A stretch of 64,000 nucleotides of DNA from Acetatifactor muris (GTDB lineage Bacteria; Bacillota; Clostridia; Lachnospirales; Lachnospiraceae). The notes beneath the pieces were generated by a model. The model ran no database searches. It worked only from the letters and a program-made list of their open reading frames with translations, and was not told the DNA's origin. A program made the translations under genes and the position numbers. Location of the stretch: NCBI RefSeq assembly GCF_024623325.1, contig NZ_JANJZD010000007.1, forward strand, positions 62,001 to 126,000, written 5' to 3'. Shown one piece after another: positions 33,304-42,805 of this stretch; the stretch's first letter is position 1; every line of letters begins with the position of its first letter.

Positions 33304-34788
33304 ATGATTTCTTTCAAAAAATATATCCGGAGCAAATCCGTCATCCATACATTTTTTAATTTTTCGGTCATAACAGCTGCCTGCGCCATATGTCTGTCCG
33401 CCGGCACCCTCACGGTTCACGCCACATCCGCCGAAGCCCAGCTGCGTCTGGAAACCCAGCGCGCCATGGAAATTCAGTCCAACGAAGTCCCAAACTGGCC
33501 GGTGGGTCCGACAGTAGGCGCCGAATCCGCCATTTTGATCGACGCGGAAACGGGCACGCTGCTTTATGCCAAGAATATTCATCAGCAGCAATATCCTGCC
33601 AGCACCACCAAAATTCTGACTACCCTGATTGCTTCCGAGCAATGCCAGATGGATGAAATTGTCACCTTTTCCCATGACGCAGTCTTCGATACTCCCTGGG
33701 ACAGCAGTCATATCGCCATGGATGTGGGACAGGAGCTCACCATGGAACAGTGTCTCAACGCCATCCTGATTCGTTCCGCCAATGAAGTGTCTTACGCCGT
33801 GGCCGAGCATATATCGGGAACCACAGACTGGGCTGTCTTCGCCGGCATGATGAATACCAGAGCGGCAGAGCTGGGCTGTCTGAACTCCAATTTTGTCAAT
33901 CCTAACGGGCTGCCGGATGAAAATCATTATACTACGGCCTATGACCTGGCCATGATCGGCAGAGCTTTTTTTGCCAATGAAATGCTGTGCAAAATTACAT
34001 TGACCAGGCGCATGGAATTTCCGGCCACCGATAAGCTTCCTCAGGGAAAACTGGAGAATAATCATATGCAGATTATTCCCGGCGGTCAGTATGCCTACAA
34101 ATATCTGGTCGGATGTAAAACCGGCTATACAGACGATGCCAGGAGCTGCCTGGTCTCCTGTGCGGAGAGAAACGGTATGAAACTGATCTGCGTGGTAATG
34201 CATGATGAATCTCCTTATCAGTATGAAGACACCATTGCTTTGTTCGAATACGGATTTTCCAATTTTGAGAAAATAAATGTCTCCCAGGCCGAGACCAAAT
34301 ATAATATCGACAATACCGGTCTGTTTTACAGCGGAAACGACATCTTCGGAAGTTCGCAGCCAATTCTGTCTCTGAACCGGGATGACTACATTATTCTGCC
34401 CAAAACGATCTCTTTCGCGGACACAGAATCGGTTATTTCCTATGAGTCCGGTAACGAAAATCAGGCTGCTGTCATTACCTATTCTTATCATGGTGTGGAT
34501 ATCGGAACGGTAAGAGTGGATTTCAACATAAGAAATGAAGAAGGATACGTCTTTGATGTCATACCGGAGGAGGCCGAAAAGGAAAAACCTTTCATTTTCA
34601 TTAATATGACAGTAATTCTCATCGGGATTTCCTCGTTGGCGCTCATTCTGTTTATCGTACTGGTCACTCGCATTATTTTGAAAAATTATGTGATATCCGG
34701 CCGGCCCCGCCGTGGAAGACGTAAGAAGCGGGGCCGGCACAGAGGACGCGGCAGAAGGCGGGGCCGCGATCATCTGGATTTTTTCTGA
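33304..34788 (+). CDS. D-alanyl-D-alanine carboxypeptidase (penicillin-binding protein, DacA/DacF type)
   Basis: 494 aa from ATG 33304 (GAGG 7 bp upstream). A signal peptide (about 1-40) precedes the S11 peptidase domain, which trims the terminal D-Ala from peptidoglycan stems outside the membrane. Active-site motifs: PASTTKIL (SxxK), RSANEVSYAVAE (SxN) and GCKTGYTDDA (KTG). A C-terminal helix (ILIGISSLALILFIVLVTRII) anchors it, leaving a very basic tail (GRPRRGRRKKRGRHRGRGRRRGR) that is unusual for this family and should face the cytoplasm. The 3' end overlaps the convergent exonuclease gene by 19 bp. Confidence 0.93.
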   Translation: MISFKKYIRSKSVIHTFFNFSVITAACAICLSAGTLTVHATSAEAQLRLETQRAMEIQSNEVPNWPVGPTVGAESAILIDAETGTLLYAKNIHQQQYPASTTKILTTLIASEQCQMDEIVTFSHDAVFDTPWDSSHIAMDVGQELTMEQCLNAILIRSANEVSYAVAEHISGTTDWAVFAGMMNTRAAELGCLNSNFVNPNGLPDENHYTTAYDLAMIGRAFFANEMLCKITLTRRMEFPATDKLPQGKLENNHMQIIPGGQYAYKYLVGCKTGYTDDARSCLVSCAERNGMKLICVVMHDESPYQYEDTIALFEYGFSNFEKINVSQAETKYNIDNTGLFYSGNDIFGSSQPILSLNRDDYIILPKTISFADTESVISYESGNENQAAVITYSYHGVDIGTVRVDFNIRNEEGYVFDVIPEEAEKEKPFIFINMTVILIGISSLALILFIVLVTRIILKNYVISGRPRRGRRKKRGRHRGRGRRRGRDHLDFF

Positions 34789-35738
34789 ATCCGGCGCTGT
34801 TTGTTCATTTCTTTTGCGTGACCGCTGCGCTCTCTGATTTTGTCCGCCTCCTGATCAGAGATCAGCCTGGTAGTTTTTACAATATACAGCCTTCCGCTGT
34901 CAGCCCTGCGGATTCTGATCTTTCCTTTCAGATATCCGTGTTTCTCACATCTGGCAAGGCAATAATAGTTTCGCCCGTTAGGCGTAAACCAGCGGATCTT
35001 TTTCCGGAGATTCCGGCAGCACAGATAGCATTTGCTGGAAGCCACTTCCCTGTCCCCCAGGGCCTCTTCCTTGCTGTCGAATTCTCTGGAAATATATTTC
35101 ATATAAGAATCAAATCGAACCTTAATTTCCGACGCTTTGTCTGCCGGCGGCCAGAATACATCATAGGAGACATTCTCCAGTACTTCCGGTTTCTTCTTCA
35201 GAATCCCGGTGAAAATTCTGGCGGTATAGCTGGCGTCGCTGAGTGCCCGGTGAAAGGGAATGTCCTTTTCCAGCTCCAGAAAGTCAATGGCATGTTCCAG
35301 AGATTTTCTGGATTTACCGTCCTCAAAGGCCAGGCTGAACAGCTTCTGCACATCCAGGAACGCAATCGGCCCCCCGGCCAGCGGCGTCAGATGGTAGAAT
35401 TTCATATTGCGCTGAAGCTCTGTGAGATCTGCACTTCCCCAGGTACAGAACATATATTCCCCTTCTCCGCACCATTCCAGAAAGCGTTCCGCCGCCGCCG
35501 TAAAGGTTGCCCCTTTCTCCAGTTCCTGTGTCTGCAAATGAATCAGCCTGCTTGTAATTTTGTGCATTTCAGGATATACCACAGGCCTGATAAGCTCACT
35601 GAACTCTCCCAATGCGAACCCGGAATGATCCAATTTTACAGCGCCGATTTCAATAATCTCAAAGGGAAGAACGGCTATTTCCTCTTCTGTACCGGTATTG
35701 CTCTGATTCCATTCCAAATCCATTACAATATAGTTCAT
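34770..35738 (-). CDS. DEDDh 3'-5' exonuclease family protein
   Basis: 322 aa. An exonuclease domain (about 1-180) has the DEDD residues MDLEWNQ (D, E), a middle Asp in FLDVQKLF and the HRALSDASYTARIF motif (H and D). It resembles KapD and other RNase T-type inhibitors or nucleases. The C-terminal 130 residues carry a Cys cluster (KCYLCCRNLRKKIRWF ... YYCLARCEKHGY), probably a zinc-binding nucleic-acid module, and a basic tail. SD AAAGGA before the ATG. Confidence 0.85.
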   Translation of the reverse strand: MNYIVMDLEWNQSNTGTEEEIAVLPFEIIEIGAVKLDHSGFALGEFSELIRPVVYPEMHKITSRLIHLQTQELEKGATFTAAAERFLEWCGEGEYMFCTWGSADLTELQRNMKFYHLTPLAGGPIAFLDVQKLFSLAFEDGKSRKSLEHAIDFLELEKDIPFHRALSDASYTARIFTGILKKKPEVLENVSYDVFWPPADKASEIKVRFDSYMKYISREFDSKEEALGDREVASSKCYLCCRNLRKKIRWFTPNGRNYYCLARCEKHGYLKGKIRIRRADSGRLYIVKTTRLISDQEADKIRERSGHAKEMNKQRRIQKKSR

Positions 35739-35842
35739 ACAATATTCCTTTTCCAGCGGCAGTATATGTCCCGCCGCCGGCTACTGCTGCTCATACAGGT
35801 ATCCGTCCGGGTGTGTACCAGGTTTCATATTTCCTGCAGGAC

Positions 35843-37276
35843 TCAATACGCCCGGCCCCAGTATACCATCTTCTTCGCGGGTCTGCCGCAGCATACGCAA
35901 TTCTCCCCAATGTGTTCCTGAGCAAAAGGCATACACCGGCTGGTTACACTCAGACGTTCTTTAATCTGAATTTCGCATTCCTCATCGCCGCACCACATTG
36001 CCTTTACAAAGCCGCTTTTTTCATTGAATATATTGACAAATTCATCCATATTCACCGCTGTCCAGGTATTCTCGTCCCGGTGCACCCTGGCTCTTTCCAG
36101 CATCTCCCGCTGCATAATCTCCAGCAGTTCTCCTGCCTTAACCTCCAGCTCTTCCAGCGGCACTTCCAGCTTTTCTCTGGTATCCCGACGACAAATCACA
36201 CATTTTCCGGCTTCTATGTCTTTAGGGCCGATTTCCACCCGGAGGGGATATCCTCTCATCTCTGCTTCTGCGAATTTCCATCCGGGACTCTTATCCGAAT
36301 CATCTACCTTCACCCGGAAATGTCTGTGGAGTCTGTCCCGAAGTTCAGATGCCTTCTCCAGTACCCCTTCCTTCTTCTGCTGGATCGGTACGATACAGAT
36401 CTGCACAGGTGCTACTCTGGGAGGCAGCACCAGCCCCTCATTGTCTCCGTGCACCATGATAATGGCGCCGATAATGCGGGTACTCATTCCCCAGGAAGTC
36501 TGATGCACATATTTGAGCGTATTATCCTTATCTGCAAACTGAATCCCGAAGGCTTTCGCAAATCCGTCTCCAAAATTATGACTGGTACCGGACTGCAGTG
36601 CTTTGCCGTCATGCATCAACGCCTCGATGGTATATGTGGCTACTGCTCCTGCGAATTTCTCCTTATCTGTCTTCTGCCCTCTGATAACAGGAATCGCCAA
36701 TACTTCCTCACAGAAATCTGCATACAGATTCAGCATCTGAATCGTCCGCTCCTGGGCCTCTTCTTCCGTGGCATGCGCTGTATGCCCCTCCTGCCACAGG
36801 AACTCTCTGGAGCGCAGAAAAGGTCTGGTCTCCTTCTCCCAACGTACCACGGAACACCACTGATTATAAACTCTGGGAAGGTCTCTGTAGGAATGCACAT
36901 CATTTTTATAAAAGTCACAGAACAATGTCTCTGAAGTAGGACGTACACACAGTCTTTCCTGCAGAGGCTGCAGTCCGCCATGTGTCACCCAGGCCACCTC
37001 AGGCGCAAATCCCTCCACATGGTCCTTCTCCTTCTCCAGCAGAGATTCGGGAATAAACATGGGGAGATATACATTTTCCACCCCCGCATTTTTGAACCGC
37101 TCATCCAGCTGTCTTTGAATCAGCTCCCAGAGCGCATAACCCGCAGGCTTGATTACCATACATCCTTTTACAGAAGTGTAATCAATCAGTTCCGCCTTTT
37201 TCACCACGTCTGTGTACCATTGGGCAAAGTCCACATTCATGGAGGTAATTTCTTCCACCATTTTTTTGTCTGCCAT
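35843..37276 (-). CDS. proS: Prolyl-tRNA synthetase, archaeal/eukaryotic-like short type
   Basis: 477-aa class II synthetase without the bacterial editing insertion. Motif 1 and 2 regions include [41 protein letters not shown] and [31 protein letters not shown]; motif 3 lies in [24 protein letters not shown]. The C-terminal zinc-binding region and final YWGRAY are typical. ATG 37276 has GAGGAGG 10 bp upstream; a GTG 6 bp earlier is possible. It is controlled by a T-box leader. Confidence 0.96.
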   Translation of the reverse strand: MADKKMVEEITSMNVDFAQWYTDVVKKAELIDYTSVKGCMVIKPAGYALWELIQRQLDERFKNAGVENVYLPMFIPESLLEKEKDHVEGFAPEVAWVTHGGLQPLQERLCVRPTSETLFCDFYKNDVHSYRDLPRVYNQWCSVVRWEKETRPFLRSREFLWQEGHTAHATEEEAQERTIQMLNLYADFCEEVLAIPVIRGQKTDKEKFAGAVATYTIEALMHDGKALQSGTSHNFGDGFAKAFGIQFADKDNTLKYVHQTSWGMSTRIIGAIIMVHGDNEGLVLPPRVAPVQICIVPIQQKKEGVLEKASELRDRLHRHFRVKVDDSDKSPGWKFAEAEMRGYPLRVEIGPKDIEAGKCVICRRDTREKLEVPLEELEVKAGELLEIMQREMLERARVHRDENTWTAVNMDEFVNIFNEKSGFVKAMWCGDEECEIQIKERLSVTSRCMPFAQEHIGENCVCCGRPAKKMVYWGRAY

Positions 37277-37358
37277 TTTCACTCGTCCTCCTCTTTTCGT
37301 TTCGTCATGAAGCTGGCCTCATAACTGTTATTAGTTCCGCAATATTCCCTGTGTACGA

Positions 37359-37650
37359 CAAAACGCCGGTCTTCCGTCCCGAAGGGACCGGAAAACCGGC
37401 GGTACCACCCTAATTGATGCCATTGCATCCATCTCCTGTGCCGATAACGCCGGCCTGCGCCATACTTCAGCCCACTGATACAGCATTATTTGCTGTCAGC
37501 CGGCCTCGCAGGGAACTCCAAGGCAGGTTCCGGACTTTCCACATAAGAACCTCTCAGCTGCCATTCCCACCGCTGCCCGCAGTGTCAGATAGGCCGGTCC
37601 TCTCTCTGGGATGCTTCCAACTCCGTACTGATCCTCTTCACCGTCTGTAT
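37359..37650 (-). ncRNA. T-box riboswitch leader of proS
   Basis: Reading leftward from about 37650 the leader holds a long stem I region, the T-box core AGGGTGGTACCGC (37411-37399) whose TGG pairs with uncharged tRNA NCCA, and a terminator (see next entry). A candidate specifier codon CCT (Pro, 37527-37525) sits in GGAACCTGCC on the 3' side of a stem I loop; this part is less certain. Uncharged proline tRNA should stabilise the antiterminator and let proS be read. Confidence 0.92.
37360..37401 (-). terminator. Regulated terminator of the proS T-box
   Basis: Stem of about 16 bp from CGCCGGTTTTCC and GTCC paired with GGACGGAAGACCGGCG, loop around CTTCG, followed by TTTTGT. Its 5' arm shares bases with the T-box core, as expected for antiterminator exchange. 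Confidence 0.88.
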
Positions 37651-37657
37651 GTATGGG

Positions 37658-37687
37658 ATTATAGTGCATGGCAGCTGAAATTGTCAA
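37658..37687 (-). promoter_or_regulatory. Consensus promoter for proS
   Basis: TTGACA (37687-37682), 18 bp, TATAAT (37663-37658); both hexamers match the sigma-A consensus exactly. Transcription should start near 37650, at the 5' end of the T-box leader. Confidence 0.85.
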
Positions 37688-37704
37688 GACCAAAAATGAC
37701 CAAA

Positions 37705-38415
37705 TCACCCTCTCAGCTTCTTCAGGGCCTTCTCTGAAATCAGGCACTGGCCGTGTTCCTCCAGGCCCGCCACCTGGGACTCGTCTGCGGCATACAGACT
37801 GCCGAATTCCATGGCCTGAACACAGGCCCTGCTGTAGCGTTCATAAGAGGCGCGCCCTTTCAGCAGATACAGATAATAAAGTCCGTCCATCTCATACAGC
37901 CTGCTGTCCACCATCAGCTTTGTCGGCAGCACAGCCGCATATTCCATAATTCTGCCGATTCCGGAGAAGACGAACACCGCAAAGCCCGGGCGCTCCGCCT
38001 GCTGATTCTGCCCTGGCGCTTTTCCTTCTTCCGGAATCTCCTGCGCAGCATTTCCCTCCTGTTCCCCGGAAGCGGAATTCCCGTTTATGCTGAGCTTTTC
38101 ACGGGTCCTTTGAAGAATTCTCTTCATCTCTTTCAGGCATTCAATAAACTGATCGCTCTCCTTGCCCTCGGGATCTCTGTCCGAAAAAGTCAGTATCAGC
38201 CCCTGGTCAGGCAACAGCATAATCTGCAGATCAAAGGCAAACTGAGGCGGCTTATACCCGACCTCTTCCCGGGCCTGTTCGATGATATCCTGCACTACTT
38301 CCCGGGCCTTATCACTGCGCATAATAAAGTCTTTATAATCAATGTCATACTCTTCCAGATCTTCATTAGACAGAAAACATTTTACTGTTTTTTCATCCAC
38401 ACGTTCTATCTTCAT
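37705..38415 (-). CDS. mecA: Adaptor protein MecA
   Basis: 236 aa from ATG 38415. N-terminal domain MKIERVDEKTVKCFLSNEDLEEYDID followed by FIMRSDKAREVVQDIIEQAREEVGY is the MecA substrate-binding part. A Glu/Gln-rich linker (about 115-145) joins the C-terminal domain (FSGIGRIMEYAAVLPT, LYEMDGLYYLYLLKG) that binds ClpC. MecA brings unfolded or regulatory proteins to ClpCP. It ends 18 bp before the proS promoter. A longer frame to 38490 has no signal. Confidence 0.92.
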   Translation of the reverse strand: MKIERVDEKTVKCFLSNEDLEEYDIDYKDFIMRSDKAREVVQDIIEQAREEVGYKPPQFAFDLQIMLLPDQGLILTFSDRDPEGKESDQFIECLKEMKRILQRTREKLSINGNSASGEQEGNAAQEIPEEGKAPGQNQQAERPGFAVFVFSGIGRIMEYAAVLPTKLMVDSRLYEMDGLYYLYLLKGRASYERYSRACVQAMEFGSLYAADESQVAGLEEHGQCLISEKALKKLRG

Positions 38416-38553
38416 TCTTATCATCCCCATAAAGTATACAAGCCAACTTTTGACATATATTATGATACCATGATATTCTGATTTTTTCAATTATATAAGT
38501 TTTCCATTCTTCATAATATTTGCGGCTGCATAACACTTTTCCTCCCTTTTCCC

Positions 38554-39417
38554 TCAGAACAGTGTCAGCTGTTCATATCGTTCCGGAAGCTCCCGCAGAT
38601 ATTCAAAACATTTTTCCACCTCACAGATAATATTATTCTCTCTGCATTTTCTGTAAAACAGCTGCATCAGTTCCCTGCTCCGGTCGCTGGGCACTTCGTA
38701 AGCATACCCATATCTCTTATGGTATCGTTCCTTCATGCCGGGGAAATGCCTGTCCAGCGCGGCATAAAAATATTCTCTGTCGCCCTCCTGCAGAGTCATC
38801 CCCATTCCAAAGCAGATAATCCCGCTCACACCTGTCTGAATACAGTAATTTAAGATGCCCTCCACATTTTCCCTTGTATCATTGATGAAAGGCAGAATCG
38901 GTGACAGCCAGACTACAGTGGGAATACTGTTTTCATGAAAAATCTGAAGGGCTTTCACACGCTCCCGGGTTGTGCACACATTTGGTTCCAGAATTCTGCA
39001 CAACTCTTCGTCATATGTGGTCAGTGTCATCTGCACCACACATCTGGCTTTTTCATTGATACTTTTCAACAATGGCAAATCCCTGAGAATTCTGTCGGAT
39101 TTGGTCTGAATGGCAACGCCGAATCCATACCTGTCTATGATTTCAAGGCATCTCCTGGTCAGCTGCAGCTGCTCTTCACAATGCATATAGGGATCGCACA
39201 TGGCGCCTGTTCCTATCATGCATTTTTTCCTTTTGGATCGCAATGCCTTCTCCAACAGTTCAGGCGCATTCTGCTTTACTTCAATATCTTCAAAATCATG
39301 AGTAAACTGATAACATTTACTCCTGCTGTCGCAGTAAATGCAGCCATGTGTACAGCCTCTGTATAGATTCATTCCATTCTGCGCAGACAGAATCCCCTTC
39401 GCTTCTACAAAATGCAC
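38554..39417 (-). CDS. Radical SAM protein, spore photoproduct lyase-like family
   Basis: 287 aa. CTHGCIYC (about residues 22-29) binds the [4Fe-4S] cluster; the preceding NGMNLYRG and the later GTGAMCDPYMHCEEQLQLTRRCLEII belong to the Rv2578c/SPL-like group. These proteins usually stand alone and their reaction is not known. It is 36 bp after a 67-aa gene in the same direction and 138 bp before mecA. Confidence 0.88.
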   Translation of the reverse strand: MHFVEAKGILSAQNGMNLYRGCTHGCIYCDSRSKCYQFTHDFEDIEVKQNAPELLEKALRSKRKKCMIGTGAMCDPYMHCEEQLQLTRRCLEIIDRYGFGVAIQTKSDRILRDLPLLKSINEKARCVVQMTLTTYDEELCRILEPNVCTTRERVKALQIFHENSIPTVVWLSPILPFINDTRENVEGILNYCIQTGVSGIICFGMGMTLQEGDREYFYAALDRHFPGMKERYHKRYGYAYEVPSDRSRELMQLFYRKCRENNIICEVEKCFEYLRELPERYEQLTLF

Positions 39418-39452
39418 TTTGTTTTCCTCTCGTATTGATTCCGCATTATCAG

Positions 39453-39656
39453 CTATTCCAGCACATCAAACGCCGTTCCGCAGGCCCAGGGACTCCCTAT
39501 GTCGCAGCGTCCATGATGGTACCGGCGATCCACTACTTTCCCTTCTCCTTCCACTACATCCACCCTGATTCTGCTTTCCCCGGCCTGTGTACAGCCGTCC
39601 AGAAGCGCAATCAGCGCATCCACATCCCGTTTGTCTTCCTTATTGTCTCCGCTCAT
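39453..39656 (-). CDS. Small conserved protein, 67 aa
   Basis: ATG 39656 has GAGGAG 5 bp upstream. The C-terminal half YHHGRCDIGSPWACGTAFDVLE, with two Cys and HH, looks conserved in type and could bind metal. No membrane segment. I believe relatives exist in clostridia next to this type of radical SAM gene, but the function is unknown. Confidence 0.65.
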   Translation of the reverse strand: MSGDNKEDKRDVDALIALLDGCTQAGESRIRVDVVEGEGKVVDRRYHHGRCDIGSPWACGTAFDVLE

Positions 39657-39749
39657 ATAAACTCCTCATTATCTTTTCACCGCAATTTGCTGCCGCACCA
39701 CATTCTAATTCCGTCAATGTCCGCCGTACATACCTCTGCCCGGCTGATG

Positions 39750-40607
39750 TCAGGCCCGCTTCTCCCGCCGATATCTCAGCGGTGTATAAAGTGTGTATTT
39801 TTTAAATACTCTCTCAAAATAAGTAATACTTTCAAATCCCAGGAGTTCCGAGATTTCCGTGACAGAATAGTCCCCGTATATCAGCAGATTCTGAGCCTTT
39901 TTGACCCGTACAATATTCGTATATTCATTGACGCCAAATCCCGTGACCTCCTTGAAGATCCGGCTCAGATAAGACTTGCTGATATAAAATCTCCCTGCCA
40001 GCTCCTCCAGGCACTCCCTTGTATCAGGATGGGTCTGCAGATAGTCCGCCACCTCGTGGACTTTCTGATGCTTTGCTGTCTGTGCTGTCTGTTCTTTCCT
40101 GTCCGGCAGTACATTCTTCCGATACCGGGCCAGCAAAACCAACAGTTCCAGCAGCTTCACCTTCACCATCAGCTCATATTCTTTCCGCCTCTCCCGAATC
40201 TCCTCCGTAATCTGCAGTATCATGGTTTTCACCATGTCAGCATCCCTTTTTCTCAGACGGATGATCTGCATATTCCTGTCATACAGTTCTCCCAGAGTCA
40301 GAAAACCATTACTCTTCAGGAAGGTGTCAAATGCTTCTCCTTTAATCTGAAGCAGGATCCGATTATGGTAAGAAGCCTTCGCCATACTGGTCTTATGAAT
40401 CTGATTGGGCTTCACAAGGACCACATCCCCTGCTCCTACCAGATAAGTCTCTTTATCAATAAAGTAATACCTCTCTCCTTCCAGAAGATAATACAGTTCA
40501 TAGGTATCATGAAAATGCCGGTTTGCCATGGAAAATTCATTCTCCCGAATCACCTGTTCCGCCTCTATCAGCCCCTCCACCCGCTGTCTGAATATCACCT
40601 GCTCCAT
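39750..40607 (-). CDS. AraC family transcriptional regulator
   Basis: 285 aa. An N-terminal cupin (about 20-110, MANRHFHDTYELYYLLEGERYYFID, VLVKPNQIHKT) binds the sugar signal; the C-terminal double HTH (about 185-285) includes CLEELAGRFYISKSYLSRIFKEVTGFGVNEY and VTEISELLGFESITYFERVFKKY. It is divergent from the GH4 gene at 40878 and so is probably its activator, responding to a galacturonic or related sugar acid. Confidence 0.92.
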   Translation of the reverse strand: MEQVIFRQRVEGLIEAEQVIRENEFSMANRHFHDTYELYYLLEGERYYFIDKETYLVGAGDVVLVKPNQIHKTSMAKASYHNRILLQIKGEAFDTFLKSNGFLTLGELYDRNMQIIRLRKRDADMVKTMILQITEEIRERRKEYELMVKVKLLELLVLLARYRKNVLPDRKEQTAQTAKHQKVHEVADYLQTHPDTRECLEELAGRFYISKSYLSRIFKEVTGFGVNEYTNIVRVKKAQNLLIYGDYSVTEISELLGFESITYFERVFKKYTLYTPLRYRREKRA

Positions 40608-40877
40608 AGTCGTCCCTTCCCGGTACTCCTCTCAGGCCATCCTGGCCTACGATTCCGCTTTCCTTCCGCCCACAGCTTTTACTTTCGATGCTCTGTCTGA
40701 TCTGCTGCCTTTTGTCCACATCTCCAAAATTATGTCCCTGTACCGTATCCAAAGCTGTCTTGTGTCCGATAGTACGAAAATGCTGAATTCAGACAAGATT
40801 ATATGAGATTATTATACTATTTTATTGTATAATGGCAATATCTGAGTACGAAATTTTTTAAAGGAGGAGTACTTATC

Positions 40878-42275
40878 ATGAAATATGCAGAAAACAAAGT
40901 ATCTGATATTCAGATTGCCTACATCGGCGGCGGCTCCCGCGGATGGGCCTGGACATTTATGACAGATCTGTCAATGGATGCCTCCATCAGCGGCACCATC
41001 CGTCTGTTCGATATCGACGAGGCTGCGGCAAAAAACAATGAACAGATTGGAAAACGTCTGAGCAGTCGTCCTGATGCAGTGGGAAAATGGGATTATGTTA
41101 CCTGCAAAACCATCGAAAAGGCGCTGACAGGCTGTGACTTCGTCGTAATTTCCATTCTGCCGGGCACATTTGACGAAATGGCATCTGATGTCCATCTTCC
41201 GGAGCGACATGGCATTTATCAGTCTGTGGGAGATACAGCAGGACCGGGCGGCATGATCCGTGCCCTCCGCACCATTCCCATGTTCGCCGATATTGCCTCC
41301 GCAATCAAAAATTATGCCCCTGACGCATGGGTCATCAATTATACCAATCCCATGACACTCTGCGTGAAGACCCTGTATCATGTATATCCTGAGATCAAGG
41401 CTTTTGGCTGCTGCCACGAAGTGTTTGGCACTCAGATGGTGCTGAAAAACATCTGTGAAGAAACCTTCGGTTTAAAAGACATCAGGAGAAATGACATACT
41501 CGTCAATGTCCTGGGCATCAACCATTTTACCTGGTTTGATCAGGCTTCATATAAAGGCATCGACCTCTTTCCTGTCTATGAGAAATACATTGATGAACAT
41601 TATGAAGAAGGGCTTGCCGCAAGTCACGAAAACTGGGCAAACAGCACTTTTAACTGTGCTCATCGGGTAAAGTTCGATCTGTTCAGACGGTATGGCCTCA
41701 TCGCCGCAGCCGGTGACCGTCACCTGGCGGAATTCATGCCCGGAGACGAATATCTGAAGGATCCTGAGACTGTAACCGGCTGGAAATTCGGGCTGACCAC
41801 CGTGGACTGGAGAAAAGAAGATCTGCAGAAACGTCTGGATCGCAGTCACCGTCTGGCTTCGGGGGAAGAAGAAATTGAACTGAAACCCACCGGGGAAGAA
41901 GGAATCCAGCTGATCAAGGCCATCTGCGGACTGGACCGGATTATCAGCAATGTCAATATCCCTAACACCTGTCTGCAGATTCCCAATCTGCCCGCCGATG
42001 CAGTGGTGGAAACCAACGCCGTGTTCAGCCGCGACTCTATCAAGCCCCTTATGGCCGGCCGGGTGCCGGAGAATGTGAAAGCACTTCTGATGCCTCATAT
42101 TGAGAACCATGAGCGCATTCTGAATGCTGCTCTTACCTGTGACAGAGAGCTGGTTTATGAAGCATTTGCATCAGATCCTCTGGTGAAAGGGCGCATCACC
42201 AAAGAAGAAATTCACAGGCTGGCAGACGATATGATTGCCAATACTGCTGCTTACCTTCCGGAGGGATGGAAGTAA
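40878..42275 (+). CDS. lplD: GH4 alpha-galacturonidase LplD-like
   Basis: 465 aa, NAD- and metal-dependent glycosidase family 4. NAD site IAYIGGGSRGWAWTFMTDL near residues 13-31; metal and catalytic region VINYTNPMTL, GCCHEVFGTQ (Cys and His ligands) and VNVLGINHFTW. The full run matches what I know of Bacillus LplD, which splits alpha-galacturonides, better than MelA or GlvA. SD AAAGGAGGAG. It is divergent from an AraC regulator. No transporter gene lies nearby in the window. Confidence 0.88.
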   Translation: MKYAENKVSDIQIAYIGGGSRGWAWTFMTDLSMDASISGTIRLFDIDEAAAKNNEQIGKRLSSRPDAVGKWDYVTCKTIEKALTGCDFVVISILPGTFDEMASDVHLPERHGIYQSVGDTAGPGGMIRALRTIPMFADIASAIKNYAPDAWVINYTNPMTLCVKTLYHVYPEIKAFGCCHEVFGTQMVLKNICEETFGLKDIRRNDILVNVLGINHFTWFDQASYKGIDLFPVYEKYIDEHYEEGLAASHENWANSTFNCAHRVKFDLFRRYGLIAAAGDRHLAEFMPGDEYLKDPETVTGWKFGLTTVDWRKEDLQKRLDRSHRLASGEEEIELKPTGEEGIQLIKAICGLDRIISNVNIPNTCLQIPNLPADAVVETNAVFSRDSIKPLMAGRVPENVKALLMPHIENHERILNAALTCDRELVYEAFASDPLVKGRITKEEIHRLADDMIANTAAYLPEGWK

Positions 42276-42360
42276 TATAACGTTTGGTCCGGAGTTATCT
42301 GGAATTCATATTCCGGAGTTAAAATTTACGGTTTGATTTTTATATCCGGATATCAAAGAT

Positions 42361-42394
42361 GCGGCGGTTTCTTTGACGGGAACCGTCGCTTTTC
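42361..42394 (+). terminator. Terminator after lplD
   Basis: GCGGCGGTTT (42361-42370) pairs with GAACCGTCGC (42380-42389, two G-U pairs), 9-nt loop, then TTTTC. It lies 86 bp after the lplD stop. Confidence 0.75.
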
Positions 42395-42698
42395 ACATTC
42401 ATAAAACACCCGCTTATGCAACAGACAGGTTTCTGTCTGTGTCCTGTTCTTAACCTGTGTTCTGTTCTTAACATATACATGCCCAGGCAAATATATTCTA
42501 CACGAACTCTCTGAAAGCCATTCTATACATACACAGCCGGCAAAGTCTGTCTTCCTTTAATCATACGCAATTCTGCACATACAAAATATGGGAAATTATG
42601 TCCCATTTATTCTCTTTGCATACCACATGTTGTATATGCAATCCGTTTTATCGCCTTATCGTTAATTCTTTTTCTACACTGACATTCTTTCCATCTGC
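42395..42698. other. Non-coding gap between lplD and the Rpn-family gene
   Basis: About 300 bp, AT-rich, without a convincing gene on either strand. It contains a perfect 8-bp hairpin ACAGACAG / CTGTCTGT with loop GTTT (42421-42440) and an 11-bp direct repeat CTGTTCTTAAC at 42444-42454 and 42462-42472. Purpose unknown. Confidence 0.5.
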
Positions 42699-42727
42699 TT
42701 TACAGGCAATTCCCTGTATGCTATACT
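42699..42727 (+). promoter_or_regulatory. Promoter for the Rpn-family gene
   Basis: TTTACA (42699-42704), 17 bp, TATACT (42722-42727), 78 bp before the ATG. Confidence 0.6.
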
Positions 42728-42805
42728 CTAATTCATTCAACAGATATTTCTATTATACTGTTTCTGTCAACTTCCGGCAAATCTATATAGGAAAGGAATT
42801 CTATC

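Noticed and set aside
33256..34773. Long minus-strand frame of 505 codons
   Set aside because: Exact antisense of the D,D-carboxypeptidase gene, which has all active-site motifs; no recognisable domain in the antisense product.
39348..40700. Long + strand frame of 450 codons
   Set aside because: It runs antisense to three well supported minus-strand genes (radical SAM end, 67-aa gene and AraC regulator), has Pro/Ser/His-rich composition typical of antisense frames, and no SD.
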